Source of the DNA: Planctomycetia bacterium
Lineage (GTDB): Bacteria; Planctomycetota; Phycisphaerae; Phycisphaerales; SM1A02
NCBI GenBank assembly: GCA_005790605.1
Contig: SXUI01000006.1
Coordinates: 1-36,255 of the forward strand
Direction of reading: 5' to 3'
DNA length: 36,255 nt
Part shown: one piece after another, positions 17,409 through 24,217 of the stretch
How positions within the stretch are numbered: position 1 is the first letter of the stretch
How the letters are laid out: each line of letters starts with the position of its first letter
Made by a program: the position numbers and the translations under genes
Notes under the pieces: generated by a model
Seen by the model: only the letters and a program-made list of their open reading frames with translations
What the model was told of the DNA's origin: nothing
The model's database searches: none

Positions 17409-18620
17409 CTACTTCGAAGAATCCCGAGGATCGCGCTGCTGCGCGGCCAGTGCTTCGGCGCACCGCTTCGCAAAGTCCTCGCACAATTTCTCGCGTGCTT
17501 CGCGGTAAGGCGGCAAGTCGCTCGCAAGACCTTGCGAGGTTGCCGGTCCAACGCCCGTTGCGACATCGTCATCCCAGTCCACGCACACCTGCTCAAGCTG
17601 TTTGGACATTTCTCGGTAACGCAGTTCGAATTCGTCGCGCAGTTCCATGATGCGCCCCCGTAGATCCTCCGCGTCGGCGGCGGAGAAAATCGCTTCCGTC
17701 AGCTGGGCAATCACCCGCTCATACGCAGTGTCGGGATACAGCTCTGGGTACAGCCGTGTGAATACAGCCAATCGCATTGCATTTGCGAGGCGAGCATCAA
17801 CCAGCATCAAGAGTTGCTCATTCGCGCGAAGATGTAAGTCACGCAATTGCTTTGTCAGTTTCGCAGATCTCTCCCAGATTCTTGCAGGATCGAGAGCCGT
17901 CGATTCGCGCGCGTCGTTGAACAGATACTCTTGCATGTCCCACGCAGCGCGTTGTCGTGCGCGCGACCATTGGCAAAGCACATCTGTGAGTTCGTGCTCA
18001 TACTCTGCGAGTTGGTTGCGAATGATCAGCCGATCTGGCTCAGGTTGTCCTGGGCACGTCCGCTCGCCCCAGACCTGTCGCAACTCAAACTTGACCCACC
18101 GACTCGAACTCGGCACCGCGTGCGCTGCCCGTCGCGAGGCGATGCCACGAAGCACAGCAAGCGCATCAATCTGCTCAGAGGCCAACTCCGGCTCGATGGA
18201 CTCTATCGAGTCAATCAACTGCAGTTCAGCCTGTGCTGCAGAGGCAATCAGCGTTCGACCGCGCTGCTCCGCCCGCTTCCAAGCCGCTCGAAACTCGTCG
18301 GAGGTCATCCCGTGCGATTGCAGCGCGCTCGACGCAGCCGCTGACCTCGCGAGATACTCCACGGCTGTTCGGTGCACGAGAGGATTGTGTCGCTGCTCCA
18401 CGAATTCGTCGTACAACAAGCGAATCGCGGTGGCCTGCTCCGGTGTCGCGTCCAGAATGCCAATCCAGTCACTGAGTTCCGACCGGGTCAGTACGGATTC
18501 AAACGGCAACGCTACATGTGCGTAGCCAACCTCTGGTTCAACATAGTCCTTCAGGAGTTTGGGGTCATCTCCAAGGAAGCAAGCGAGCAAGGGAGCGAGA
18601 CAATGAACGATTAGGTTCAT
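17409..18620 (-). CDS. Exported helical protein, cassette copy B
   Basis: The product is 403 aa. ATG 18620 is chosen over the upstream GTG 18629 because AGGAG lies eight bases before it and because it aligns residue for residue with the copy A start (MNLIVHCLAPLLACFLGDDPKL against MNFLIDGLATLLISLSVDDPKL). The hydrophobic N-terminus suggests export. The remainder is helical and shares VEPEVGYAH, ASRRAAHAVPS, FELRQVWG, QLAEYEHELT and DEFELRYRE with the copy A protein. The function is unknown. It is the last gene of cassette B, 16 bases after the Cys-rich gene. Confidence 0.82.
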   Translation of the reverse strand: MNLIVHCLAPLLACFLGDDPKLLKDYVEPEVGYAHVALPFESVLTRSELSDWIGILDATPEQATAIRLLYDEFVEQRHNPLVHRTAVEYLARSAAASSALQSHGMTSDEFRAAWKRAEQRGRTLIASAAQAELQLIDSIESIEPELASEQIDALAVLRGIASRRAAHAVPSSSRWVKFELRQVWGERTCPGQPEPDRLIIRNQLAEYEHELTDVLCQWSRARQRAAWDMQEYLFNDARESTALDPARIWERSAKLTKQLRDLHLRANEQLLMLVDARLANAMRLAVFTRLYPELYPDTAYERVIAQLTEAIFSAADAEDLRGRIMELRDEFELRYREMSKQLEQVCVDWDDDVATGVGPATSQGLASDLPPYREAREKLCEDFAKRCAEALAAQQRDPRDSSK

Positions 18621-18636
18621 ACGGAGCACTCCTGTT

Positions 18637-19104
18637 TCATGGACATCCCAACCCCGAAACGCGCTGATTGGCGTAGTAAATGCGATGGACGATTCCAGTG
18701 CTCGCGCACCCGCTTGTTGGCTGGCAGGTCTTCAGCAACATCTCGCATAAGGATGCAGGTACTTCGTAGTGAGCGTCGCAGTTGCGCTTGCCTCGCTCAC
18801 CCACGCTCGCCGTTACACATCGAGTCACTGGTTCGCTCGTCAGAATGTCGTGTGGGCACGAGTAGTCTCCACAGCTCGCCCCCATGCCAGGGATGTAACA
18901 AGCAAAGGTCTGGTTCTCGCGGTAACAACAACATGGCTGAATCACCTCTGGCGGCGTGACTGCGCCCAGCGTCACAAAGAGCACGCTCCCCGCGAGCGCC
19001 AGGTGATACTCCGCGCGCGCCATAGGGTTGAAGCAATGCAACGCATCACGCGCGTGCTTCCAAGTTCTGATCGTGATTGACTTCATTTCGATCTTCCCAA
19101 ACAT
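18637..19104 (-). CDS. Secreted cysteine-rich protein, cassette copy B only
   Basis: The product is 155 aa from ATG 19104, chosen for the strong ribosome site AGAGAGGTGGA ahead of it; the leader resembles that of the FG-GAP gene at 21983. The segment YHLALAGSVLFVTLGAV (about residues 35-51) is a signal or anchor after a basic n-region of ~30 residues; an internal ATG at 19023 would shorten this. The exported part carries about 13 cysteines, including CCCY, SCGDYSC and a spaced C-terminal set, so it should be disulfide-bonded. The family was not recognised. GTG 19248 after AAAGGAG is a second possible start that would add 48 residues. Copy A has no counterpart. Confidence 0.7.
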   Translation of the reverse strand: MFGKIEMKSITIRTWKHARDALHCFNPMARAEYHLALAGSVLFVTLGAVTPPEVIQPCCCYRENQTFACYIPGMGASCGDYSCPHDILTSEPVTRCVTASVGERGKRNCDAHYEVPASLCEMLLKTCQPTSGCASTGIVHRIYYANQRVSGLGCP

Positions 19105-19477
19105 CTGTGATCCACCTCTCTTCAGCGCATCAAGAATTCGATTCCGTTCATACCCATACGCATCGCCGCGAGCCGCCCCGCGCGTAGTCACGGCAGTCTG
19201 CCGCCGTGCGGAACGCTGAGTCAAGAGGAATCTTGTGATTTTCCCCTGCACCAATCTCCTTTCACATTGTTTCTCGGGGGGACCGAAGAGTTCCGACTGG
19301 TACCGATGCTCACCCCATTCGTCCGCGCGCATCGTGCGATTCTCTCCGCCAATCCAGAGACTGGCTCGCGTCGAGACCGTAGTCCCCCGTCGGCTCGCTC
19401 GCCTGATTGCAGATTTGCGCGGTCGGCGTCCAAAGCGAGTGCCGGATTTTGCGGCGCAATTCCTACATTTCTCCGAG
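19105..19477. other. Gap in cassette B (373 bases) with weak promoter candidate
   Basis: The gap lies between the lipoprotein and Cys-rich genes. On the minus strand TTGACT (about 19221) is followed at about 18 bases by CAGACT, a weak sigma70-like pair that could drive the Cys-rich and helical genes separately. A small hairpin (arms CACGGC/GCCGTG, about 19190-19209) overlaps it. The frame continuing upstream of the Cys-rich gene is open through the gap but reads as Arg-rich, probably non-coding sequence. Confidence 0.3.
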
Positions 19478-19581
19478 TCACTTCGCGCGAGGCACAAGCT
19501 CGAGGGTTCGGGATTCGGTAGTGACCGGAAGACCCTCCCAAGTTCCATGGAGGAGCTTGCACATCGGCTCGAACGATACGA
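19478..19581. repeat. Near-identical block (3' end of lipoprotein gene), copy B
   Basis: Partner of 14807-14910; one difference in 104 bases. Confidence 0.9.
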
Positions 19582-20191
19582 GATACGATTGATCCAGACA
19601 CTCGGCATCAAGATCAATACGGAGAGTGACGAGGCTCATCCCGATGTCCCCCGACGAATCTTCACCGCCAGGGAACGAACCGCCACCAGCAACTGGTTTC
19701 GAGTCCCATACATCGATCGGCGCTTTCTGGTCGTACATCAATGCACCAACATCGTGCGGATCCCCGCGCTCTGGACTCGCTGCGAGCTCTCGGTTTGATC
19801 CATCGACAAGCGTGACGACTTTTTTCCAAATGATGTTGTCCTGCCGCACGGCTCGTGCGAGTCGAACTGCACCATTCTGGGGACCGATGACCGCGACGAT
19901 GAGATGAATTCGAACTCGATTCGCAAGGTATTGCGCGCCCAAGCTATCGGTTCCATCCACGCTCGGCCAACCCACCCCAAGGGGACCAATCGACTTGAGC
20001 GCAATGACTGGATCGACAAATCCAACCGGCGTGATCAGAAACCCTCCTCTGAGTGACTTCCAATCGACGGAGCCTGCGGGAAACTCTGGAACCGACGCAT
20101 TCGACGCGGCGCTGCGACATCCGTTGAGTAGCGCCGCAGCGAACAAAGAGCCTGCGAGGAGGGCAATCCACCGCCGCACTCCGTCCTTCAT
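19478..20191 (-). CDS. Lipoprotein of unknown function, cassette copy B
   Basis: The product is 237 aa from ATG 20191 (MKDGVRRWIALLAGS), which aligns exactly with the start of copy A (ALLAGS begins at residue 10 in both). The lipobox is LLNGC with Cys25 as the lipidation site. The mature N-terminal part (SVPEFPAGSVDW, GGFLITPVGFVDP) and the C-terminus (RTLELVPRAK) match copy A almost perfectly, while the middle differs. The Shine-Dalgarno-like GAGG and the start codon both lie inside a perfect palindrome (20189-20212). ATG 20257, at the same distance from the upstream stop as copy A's start, is an alternative but would add 22 residues ahead of the signal peptide. No known family was recognised. 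Confidence 0.82.
   Translation of the reverse strand: MKDGVRRWIALLAGSLFAAALLNGCRSAASNASVPEFPAGSVDWKSLRGGFLITPVGFVDPVIALKSIGPLGVGWPSVDGTDSLGAQYLANRVRIHLIVAVIGPQNGAVRLARAVRQDNIIWKKVVTLVDGSNRELAASPERGDPHDVGALMYDQKAPIDVWDSKPVAGGGSFPGGEDSSGDIGMSLVTLRIDLDAECLDQSYLVSFEPMCKLLHGTWEGLPVTTESRTLELVPRAK
19986..20161. repeat. Near-identical block (5' part of lipoprotein gene), copy B
   Basis: Partner of 15312-15487; three differences in 176 bases. Identity stops abruptly at 20161, where copy B has its own signal-peptide n-region. Confidence 0.9.
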
Positions 20192-20212
20192 GGCCGCGAC
20201 CTCGCGGCCATG
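20189..20212 (-). promoter_or_regulatory. Perfect palindrome over the start codon of the copy B lipoprotein
   Basis: The 11-base arms (CATGGCCGCGA and its complement) are separated by two bases. In the message the AUG would sit in the stem and GAGG in the apical loop. Copy A has no such element. It could limit translation initiation, but this is inferred from sequence only. Confidence 0.45.
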
Positions 20213-20270
20213 GCTCGGCACGCGAAACGCTTGATTGAACGGGCATAAGTAAGACATCGGTAAAGCTTCA

Positions 20271-21503
20271 TTATGGGGAAGATGAGCTAAACGATTTACA
20301 AATGTCGTCACAAATCCATTCTCCCTGATGACAGCAGTGCGGTAACGGGGACGAGTCAATCGGATTCGCAAACTGAGAACAGCAGTCGACGCAGTTTATG
20401 CTGCAGCCCTCGCCGCGCCACCCGAGTGCCAGTGCGTACGCAAAGCAGATCCGTTCGCAGCACTCAGCGTGGGAAACAAGCGGCTCACCACTGCACAGCC
20501 CTGAGAATCGATTCGCCTCGAGTTCGCGGCACAAGTAGCCGTAGCGATCGCTCACTCTTCCGAACAATGTTTCGCACGAGGTGGACGACTCAAAGAAACC
20601 CAGCGCGCAGAATTGGGCGGCGTGGAGAAGTTCGTGCGCCAAAAGACCGCACGGATCCTCGGCGTTCGTGCACACCTCGATTTGAATCTTCCGACCGTGA
20701 ACGACGCAGTTCGGAATGGTGACCGCCGGAGCGGGAAAACTCTCAAGTGGCAGGCACTCCCTAGCATTCACGGTTATGTATGGCTCGAGCGGGCAGTCGA
20801 TCCAAATTCGTCGAAGAGCGAATTGCACCCTCGGGTCAGATGCGCACCCCATCAATAATGGGAGGTTCCCTCGGAAACCGAACCCCGGTGGATAGTGGTT
20901 GGGGAGAGGCACGAACCCGATCTCGAACTCCTCAAATCCCGCCCGTTCCACAATCACAAGCCGCATGATTTCCGACGCTCTTGGAGTTACCAACGCTACA
21001 CCCGCCGTGCCGAGGTCGCATCGAACCGTTTCCACGGATCCTAGAGGTGCCGCGATCGCTCGGTAACCTCGGCAACCGAACTCGGTCATGACCTCCGTCA
21101 GATCAGCGAGCCCAACGTTGCCATCGCCGTCAAGGTCGCCTGCCTGGCGTGTTGGCGCCTGCAATGCGAAGTTGTCGAGCACCACACCGAGGTCTGCGTC
21201 CGTCACTTCCGCGTTCGCATCGACATCGCCGCGGACCTCTGGAAACTCCGGCTGCGCGAAGATTGGATCAAACTGAACTAAGACTTCTGCGCGACTCGGT
21301 GAGAAAATGTAAACGCGTACGGACGACTCCCCTTGGGCATTGACCGTTCTCGCGGAAATCTGCACCTCGCCCACCACATCGCCGTCGATGTCGAACATCT
21401 CTCGGAGCTCGCCTCCAAACAGCGTCACCGAAGTATCCGCATCGGGCGCCCTGACAACAGCATCGGCGCGTGATGCGCTGACGAATTCACTACACGGCGA
21501 CAT
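20271..21503 (-). CDS. Dockerin/HExxH metallopeptidase-like protein, C-terminal fragment (copy B)
   Basis: This 410-codon frame begins at ATG 21503, immediately after TAG (21504-21506). In copy A that stop is TGG (Trp), so the TAG is a one-base nonsense change in a longer gene. Order: end of the FG-GAP-like region (FDIDGDVVGEVQIS), dockerin-like loops (GDVDANAEVTDADL at about 92-105, GDLDGDGNVGLADL at 122-135), an unrecognised domain, the zinc site HELLH (290-294) with CRELEAN (325-331), and a Cys-rich tail with CCERIC and CVDCC. All putative zinc ligands are present. Because an ATG follows the TAG directly, reinitiation could make this part, but without a signal peptide. The stop of this gene lies 79 bases before the lipoprotein start. 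Confidence 0.75.
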   Translation of the reverse strand: MSPCSEFVSASRADAVVRAPDADTSVTLFGGELREMFDIDGDVVGEVQISARTVNAQGESSVRVYIFSPSRAEVLVQFDPIFAQPEFPEVRGDVDANAEVTDADLGVVLDNFALQAPTRQAGDLDGDGNVGLADLTEVMTEFGCRGYRAIAAPLGSVETVRCDLGTAGVALVTPRASEIMRLVIVERAGFEEFEIGFVPLPNHYPPGFGFRGNLPLLMGCASDPRVQFALRRIWIDCPLEPYITVNARECLPLESFPAPAVTIPNCVVHGRKIQIEVCTNAEDPCGLLAHELLHAAQFCALGFFESSTSCETLFGRVSDRYGYLCRELEANRFSGLCSGEPLVSHAECCERICFAYALALGWRGEGCSINCVDCCSQFANPIDSSPLPHCCHQGEWICDDICKSFSSSSP

Positions 21504-21983
21504 CTACGGCGATCTGAAGAGATAAACCGCTCCCCTTCCTCCGAAGGCGTTGGGCGCGGCGACAAGCAACTCTGGTTCGCCATCGCCATTCGCGTCGGGA
21601 ATGACGAGCGCGGCCGAACCGAAGCCGTCCGAAGGCGCATCACCACGAATGCGAACGAGCGGACTCATGGACGCGCCGTTCACCACGGTCAACTGATTCG
21701 CGTCGGCAGTGATAGTCTCGGCGATGCCGTCACGATTGAGGTCTTCGGACAAGGTGAGCGCCGGCGGTGATTGGGCGTTGACGGTAGCGGCGACCACGAG
21801 GGCGCTCAGTGTCACTACCGAACTCTGAAGGGTGAGCGCGGCGCAAACGAAGGCGCGCAAACTCGACGCGATGGAACGAATCAACCGTCGCACACCTCTG
21901 CCTCGCTCGAAGAACTTGATTGTGTTACTCAATCTCCCAGCAACACTTGTTGCCACGATTTCCCGCTTGTCTTGACCACGCAT
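21504..21983 (-). CDS. FG-GAP-like N-terminal fragment with signal sequence (copy B)
   Basis: The frame gives 159 aa from ATG 21983, preceded by AGGTGG at a spacing of 7-8. A basic n-region of about 40 residues precedes a long hydrophobic stretch (FVCAALTLQSSVVTLSALVVAATVNAQ), with a probable signal peptidase cut near NAQ. The mature part has the FG-GAP-like sequence DGFGSAALVIPDANGDGEPELLVAAP and NRDGIAETITAD. The frame ends in FRSP followed by TAG, whereas copy A continues with WMSPCSEF. With the next fragment the intact gene would be about 570 codons. The long frame open up to 22067 adds 28 unlikely residues. Confidence 0.7.
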   Translation of the reverse strand: MRGQDKREIVATSVAGRLSNTIKFFERGRGVRRLIRSIASSLRAFVCAALTLQSSVVTLSALVVAATVNAQSPPALTLSEDLNRDGIAETITADANQLTVVNGASMSPLVRIRGDAPSDGFGSAALVIPDANGDGEPELLVAAPNAFGGRGAVYLFRSP

Positions 21984-22283
21984 CTTGGGTCCACCTTTCT
22001 TCAAGCCATTTGTCTCCTCGCCATTCGTTTCAAGCCCACTCGCGGGCGCGCACTCCTCGCGACCCAAGACGGAGCCTACCCCCCCCGATCAAAATCAAGC
22101 AGGATCTCTCGAGATTGCGAGCAGGGCTCCGTCCGGGCGACACAATTTCTTAGGCGACTGCGATGCGCGCGGCATGGCTTGCCCACGCTTCTGTCTTCGC
22201 TCGGAAGGGAGCTTCGTGTGAGAAGCCGTCAGTGAGCCGCGAACGGCGTCAGCCGCCGACGACTCGCGCATCCCAAAGGAGTT
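21984..22283. other. Leader region of cassette B (300 bases)
   Basis: This stretch is upstream of the FG-GAP gene and downstream of the DAHP synthase stop, both on the minus strand. It contains a run of eight C (22079-22086; G on the sense strand) about 100 bases before the ATG. I see no convincing promoter boxes and no strong terminator. Confidence 0.4.
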
Positions 22284-23723
22284 CTAGCGGCTCGCTCCCG
22301 ATCCATGCCTTCGTGAAATCAGCATCGCAAGTTCAAGGGCTTGTTCATAGTTGAGCCGCGGATCAACGCTCGAGCGATATGCCCTTGAAAGATCGTCGTC
22401 AGTGAGCCCGCGCGCGCCGCCGGTGCACTCGGTGACATCTTCACCCGTCAACTCAATGTGCACGCCCGCAAGCACCGTGCATTCATTGCGGTGAATCTCA
22501 AATGCCTGTTCAACTTCTGCGAGCACATGCGCGAACTTGCGTGTTTTCACGCTCTTGCCCGCCCAAGCACCGCTCGATGGAACGACCGTCTCGGTGTTGC
22601 CGTGCATTGGATCACAGACCCACACCACCGCAAGCCCAGCCTCTTTGACTGCGCGAACAAGACGAGGCAACCCCGGCCCAATCTGATGCGCGCCAAAGCG
22701 CGTGACGAGCAGCACCCGACCAGGTTCGTTACTCGCGTTCAGCGCACGAATCGTTCGCAGGAGCGACTCCGCATGCGTATCTGGTCCGACTTTCACGCCG
22801 ATTGGATTCGCGATTCCTCGGCAAAACTCAATATGCGCGCCATCGGGATCGCTTGTGCGCAATCCAACCCACGGCAGGTGCGTCGAAAGGTTGAACCAAC
22901 CTTCGCGACGCGGCACTTGGCGGGTCAACGCTGATTCATATTCAAGAAGCAGCAACTCGTGACTCGTATAGAAGTCAACGCGCTGCATCGCGAGGATCGC
23001 GCCGCCAGCGAGCGATTCCATGAATCGCAGACTCTCGCCGATAGAATCGACCATGCGCTGATACTCCGCCGCAAGCGGCGAGTGCTTTACGAAGTCGAGA
23101 TCCCAATTTTCCGGATGATGGAGATCCGCAAATCCGCCATCCACAAGAGCGCGGATGAAGTTAAGCGTCAACGCGCTGCGCTCGTAACCCCGCAGGAGCA
23201 GCGTTGGATCAGGAGTTCGAGCAGCCGCAGTGAAGTCCGGTCGGTTCACATTGTCACCGCGGAAACTCGGCAGTTCAACGCCGTCGCGAGTTTCAGTCAT
23301 CGCGCTTCGTGGCTTGGCATACTGACCGGCGAATCGCCCAATGCGCACGATGCGCTTCCGTGTGCCGTGCACAAGCACGAGACTCATCTGCAACAAGATC
23401 TTCAATCGCGCGGCGATGGCCGCAGAGGTGCAATCCGCGAAGTTCTCCGCGCAGTCGCCACCCCAAAGAATGAATCGTTCGCCGCGCGATGCCTCAGCGA
23501 AGGCGGTCTTGAGTCCTTCGATTTCGTAACTCGTCACGAGCGGCGGAAGGTGAGAGAGTTCACCGAGGGTCCGAGCGAGCGCGGCAGAATCTGGGTAGTG
23601 CGGTTGCTGCACGCTCGGGCGATTGCGCCATGAGGATGGAGTCCAGTCAGCAGGTGCGCCGGTGTGGCTCGCAGCCGCCGGTTGGGTTGCGCTTGGCGAG
23701 GACGGGATCGACCCTGAGTTCAT
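22284..23723 (-). CDS. aroG: 3-deoxy-7-phosphoheptulonate synthase, class II
   Basis: The product is 479 aa and a clear member of the class II (plant/mycobacterial) DAHP synthases, the first step of the shikimate pathway (phosphoenolpyruvate + erythrose 4-phosphate). Visible signatures are GGDCAENF with metal ligand Cys91, GRFAGQYAKPRS (about 129-140), FRGDNVN (154-160), WVGLRTSDPDGAH (285-297), NPIGVKVGP, VCDPMHGNT with His374, GVHIELTGEDVTECTGG with Glu424, and SSVDPRLN with Asp454. The Glu-Asp spacing of 30 matches the Mycobacterium enzyme. ATG 23723 is preceded by AGGAGGAG, a near-perfect ribosome site. It seems to be a single-gene unit, flanked by the palindrome cluster and tRNA-Leu. The symbol follows the mycobacterial class II gene; other naming is possible. 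Confidence 0.95.
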   Translation of the reverse strand: MNSGSIPSSPSATQPAAASHTGAPADWTPSSWRNRPSVQQPHYPDSAALARTLGELSHLPPLVTSYEIEGLKTAFAEASRGERFILWGGDCAENFADCTSAAIAARLKILLQMSLVLVHGTRKRIVRIGRFAGQYAKPRSAMTETRDGVELPSFRGDNVNRPDFTAAARTPDPTLLLRGYERSALTLNFIRALVDGGFADLHHPENWDLDFVKHSPLAAEYQRMVDSIGESLRFMESLAGGAILAMQRVDFYTSHELLLLEYESALTRQVPRREGWFNLSTHLPWVGLRTSDPDGAHIEFCRGIANPIGVKVGPDTHAESLLRTIRALNASNEPGRVLLVTRFGAHQIGPGLPRLVRAVKEAGLAVVWVCDPMHGNTETVVPSSGAWAGKSVKTRKFAHVLAEVEQAFEIHRNECTVLAGVHIELTGEDVTECTGGARGLTDDDLSRAYRSSVDPRLNYEQALELAMLISRRHGSGASR

Positions 23724-23814
23724 GGACTCCTCCTATCGGCTCGAGGTTTGAGCGCTCGCGACTTGCGCCGCGTCATTTCAAGCTCGCGATCGGCGCTGGA
23801 GACGCGCCGCCTCG

Positions 23815-23846
23815 CTCGCTTTGGCGTGCGCGCACGCCAAAGCGAG
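23815..23846. repeat. Perfect 32-base palindrome
   Basis: The arm CTCGCTTTGGCGTGCG is followed directly by its reverse complement. It lies upstream of the DAHP synthase gene, in a 312-base gap holding three further inverted repeats. Confidence 0.85.
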
Positions 23847-23852
23847 TGCAAC

Positions 23853-23878
23853 GATTTGACCCGCTGCGGGTCAGAATC
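23853..23878. repeat. Inverted repeat (hairpin)
   Basis: The arms TGACCCG/CGGGTCA with loop CTG are extended by GATT/AATC across a single-base bulge. Confidence 0.75.
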
Positions 23879-23931
23879 TTGCACGAGCGCTCAAAAGGAT
23901 GCGGACGCAATCCACCGCGCAGTAGCTCGCC

Positions 23932-23965
23932 ATGCGCTGGTGGCGATTCACTCGCCCCAGCGCAT
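23932..23965. repeat. Inverted repeat (hairpin)
   Basis: The arm ATGCGCTGGTGGCGA pairs with TCGCCCCAGCGCAT around a five-base loop, with one bulged T: 14 pairs. Confidence 0.75.
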
Positions 23966-23973
23966 TCGAAAGG

Positions 23974-24028
23974 GAGCGGTGGAATTTGTCCGTGCGCTTT
24001 GGCACGGCAGAATTCCACCCTCCCGCTC
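23974..24028. repeat. Two-tier hairpin next to tRNA-Leu
   Basis: The outer arms GGTGGAATT/AATTCCACC and inner arms CCGTGC/GCACGG are separated by a symmetrical three-base internal loop, with GAGCG/CGCTC possible outside. It lies just downstream of the tRNA in the tRNA's reading direction and may act in 3' end formation. Confidence 0.7.
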
Positions 24029-24035
24029 AAACGGA

Positions 24036-24119
24036 TGCGGGCGACAGGAATCGAACCTGCACGGGGTTTAGCCCACGGGAACCTAAATCCCGCGCGTCTG
24101 CCAATTTCGCCACGCCCGC
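24036..24119 (-). tRNA. tRNA-Leu (anticodon UAG)
   Basis: This is an 84-base cloverleaf. Acceptor arms GCGGGCG/CGCCCGC pair perfectly and A is the discriminator. The anticodon stem CGGGA/TCCCG encloses TTTAGGT, giving anticodon TAG (24083-24085). A long variable arm (TGGGCTAAACCCCGT) marks a class II tRNA, and the T loop reads GGTTCGATTCC. CCA is not encoded. TACAAT on the minus strand (24150-24155) may be its -10 element. Confidence 0.95.
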
Positions 24120-24165
24120 GGCGACCTCAAAGGCCTTGTGAGAGGCAGGATTGTACGAAGTCGGA

Positions 24166-24201
24166 GGCAAGCGCCGAAGAGTCTCCCCAACGGCGCTTGC
24201 C
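24166..24201 (+). promoter_or_regulatory. Hairpin just upstream of the DoxX-family gene
   Basis: The perfect 11-base arms (GGCAAGCGCCG and its complement) enclose a 14-base loop. It ends a few bases before the GGAGAG ribosome site of the gene at 24218. No T-run follows, so a leader structure is more likely than an intrinsic terminator. Confidence 0.5.
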
Positions 24202-24217
24202 CGCCGGAGAGTTTTCC

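Larger units (their letters stand above)
17409..21983 (-). repeat. Accessory cassette copy B of a tandem duplication
   Basis: This unit has the same gene order and strand as copy A, with an extra Cys-rich secreted protein gene inserted between the lipoprotein and helical protein genes, and about 66 extra bases ahead of the lipoprotein start. See copy A for the near-identical blocks. Confidence 0.85.

Noticed and set aside
18637-19617. Long 326-codon reading of the Cys-rich gene
   Set aside because: The first ~170 codons are Arg-rich, overlap the 3' end of the lipoprotein gene and have no signal; the strong ribosome site before 19104 marks a better start.
22458-23633. Plus-strand frames opposite the DAHP synthase
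   Set aside because: The minus-strand frame carries a complete set of class II DAHP synthase motifs; the plus-strand frames are shadows.
23815-24028. CRISPR array
   Set aside because: The repeats are inverted and of different sequence, with no regular spacers and no cas genes.
23630-24217. Upstream extension of the DoxX frame, and a minus-strand frame at 23773-24030
   Set aside because: They run through the tRNA-Leu gene and the palindrome cluster, lack any family signal and, for DoxX, lack the ribosome site seen at 24218.
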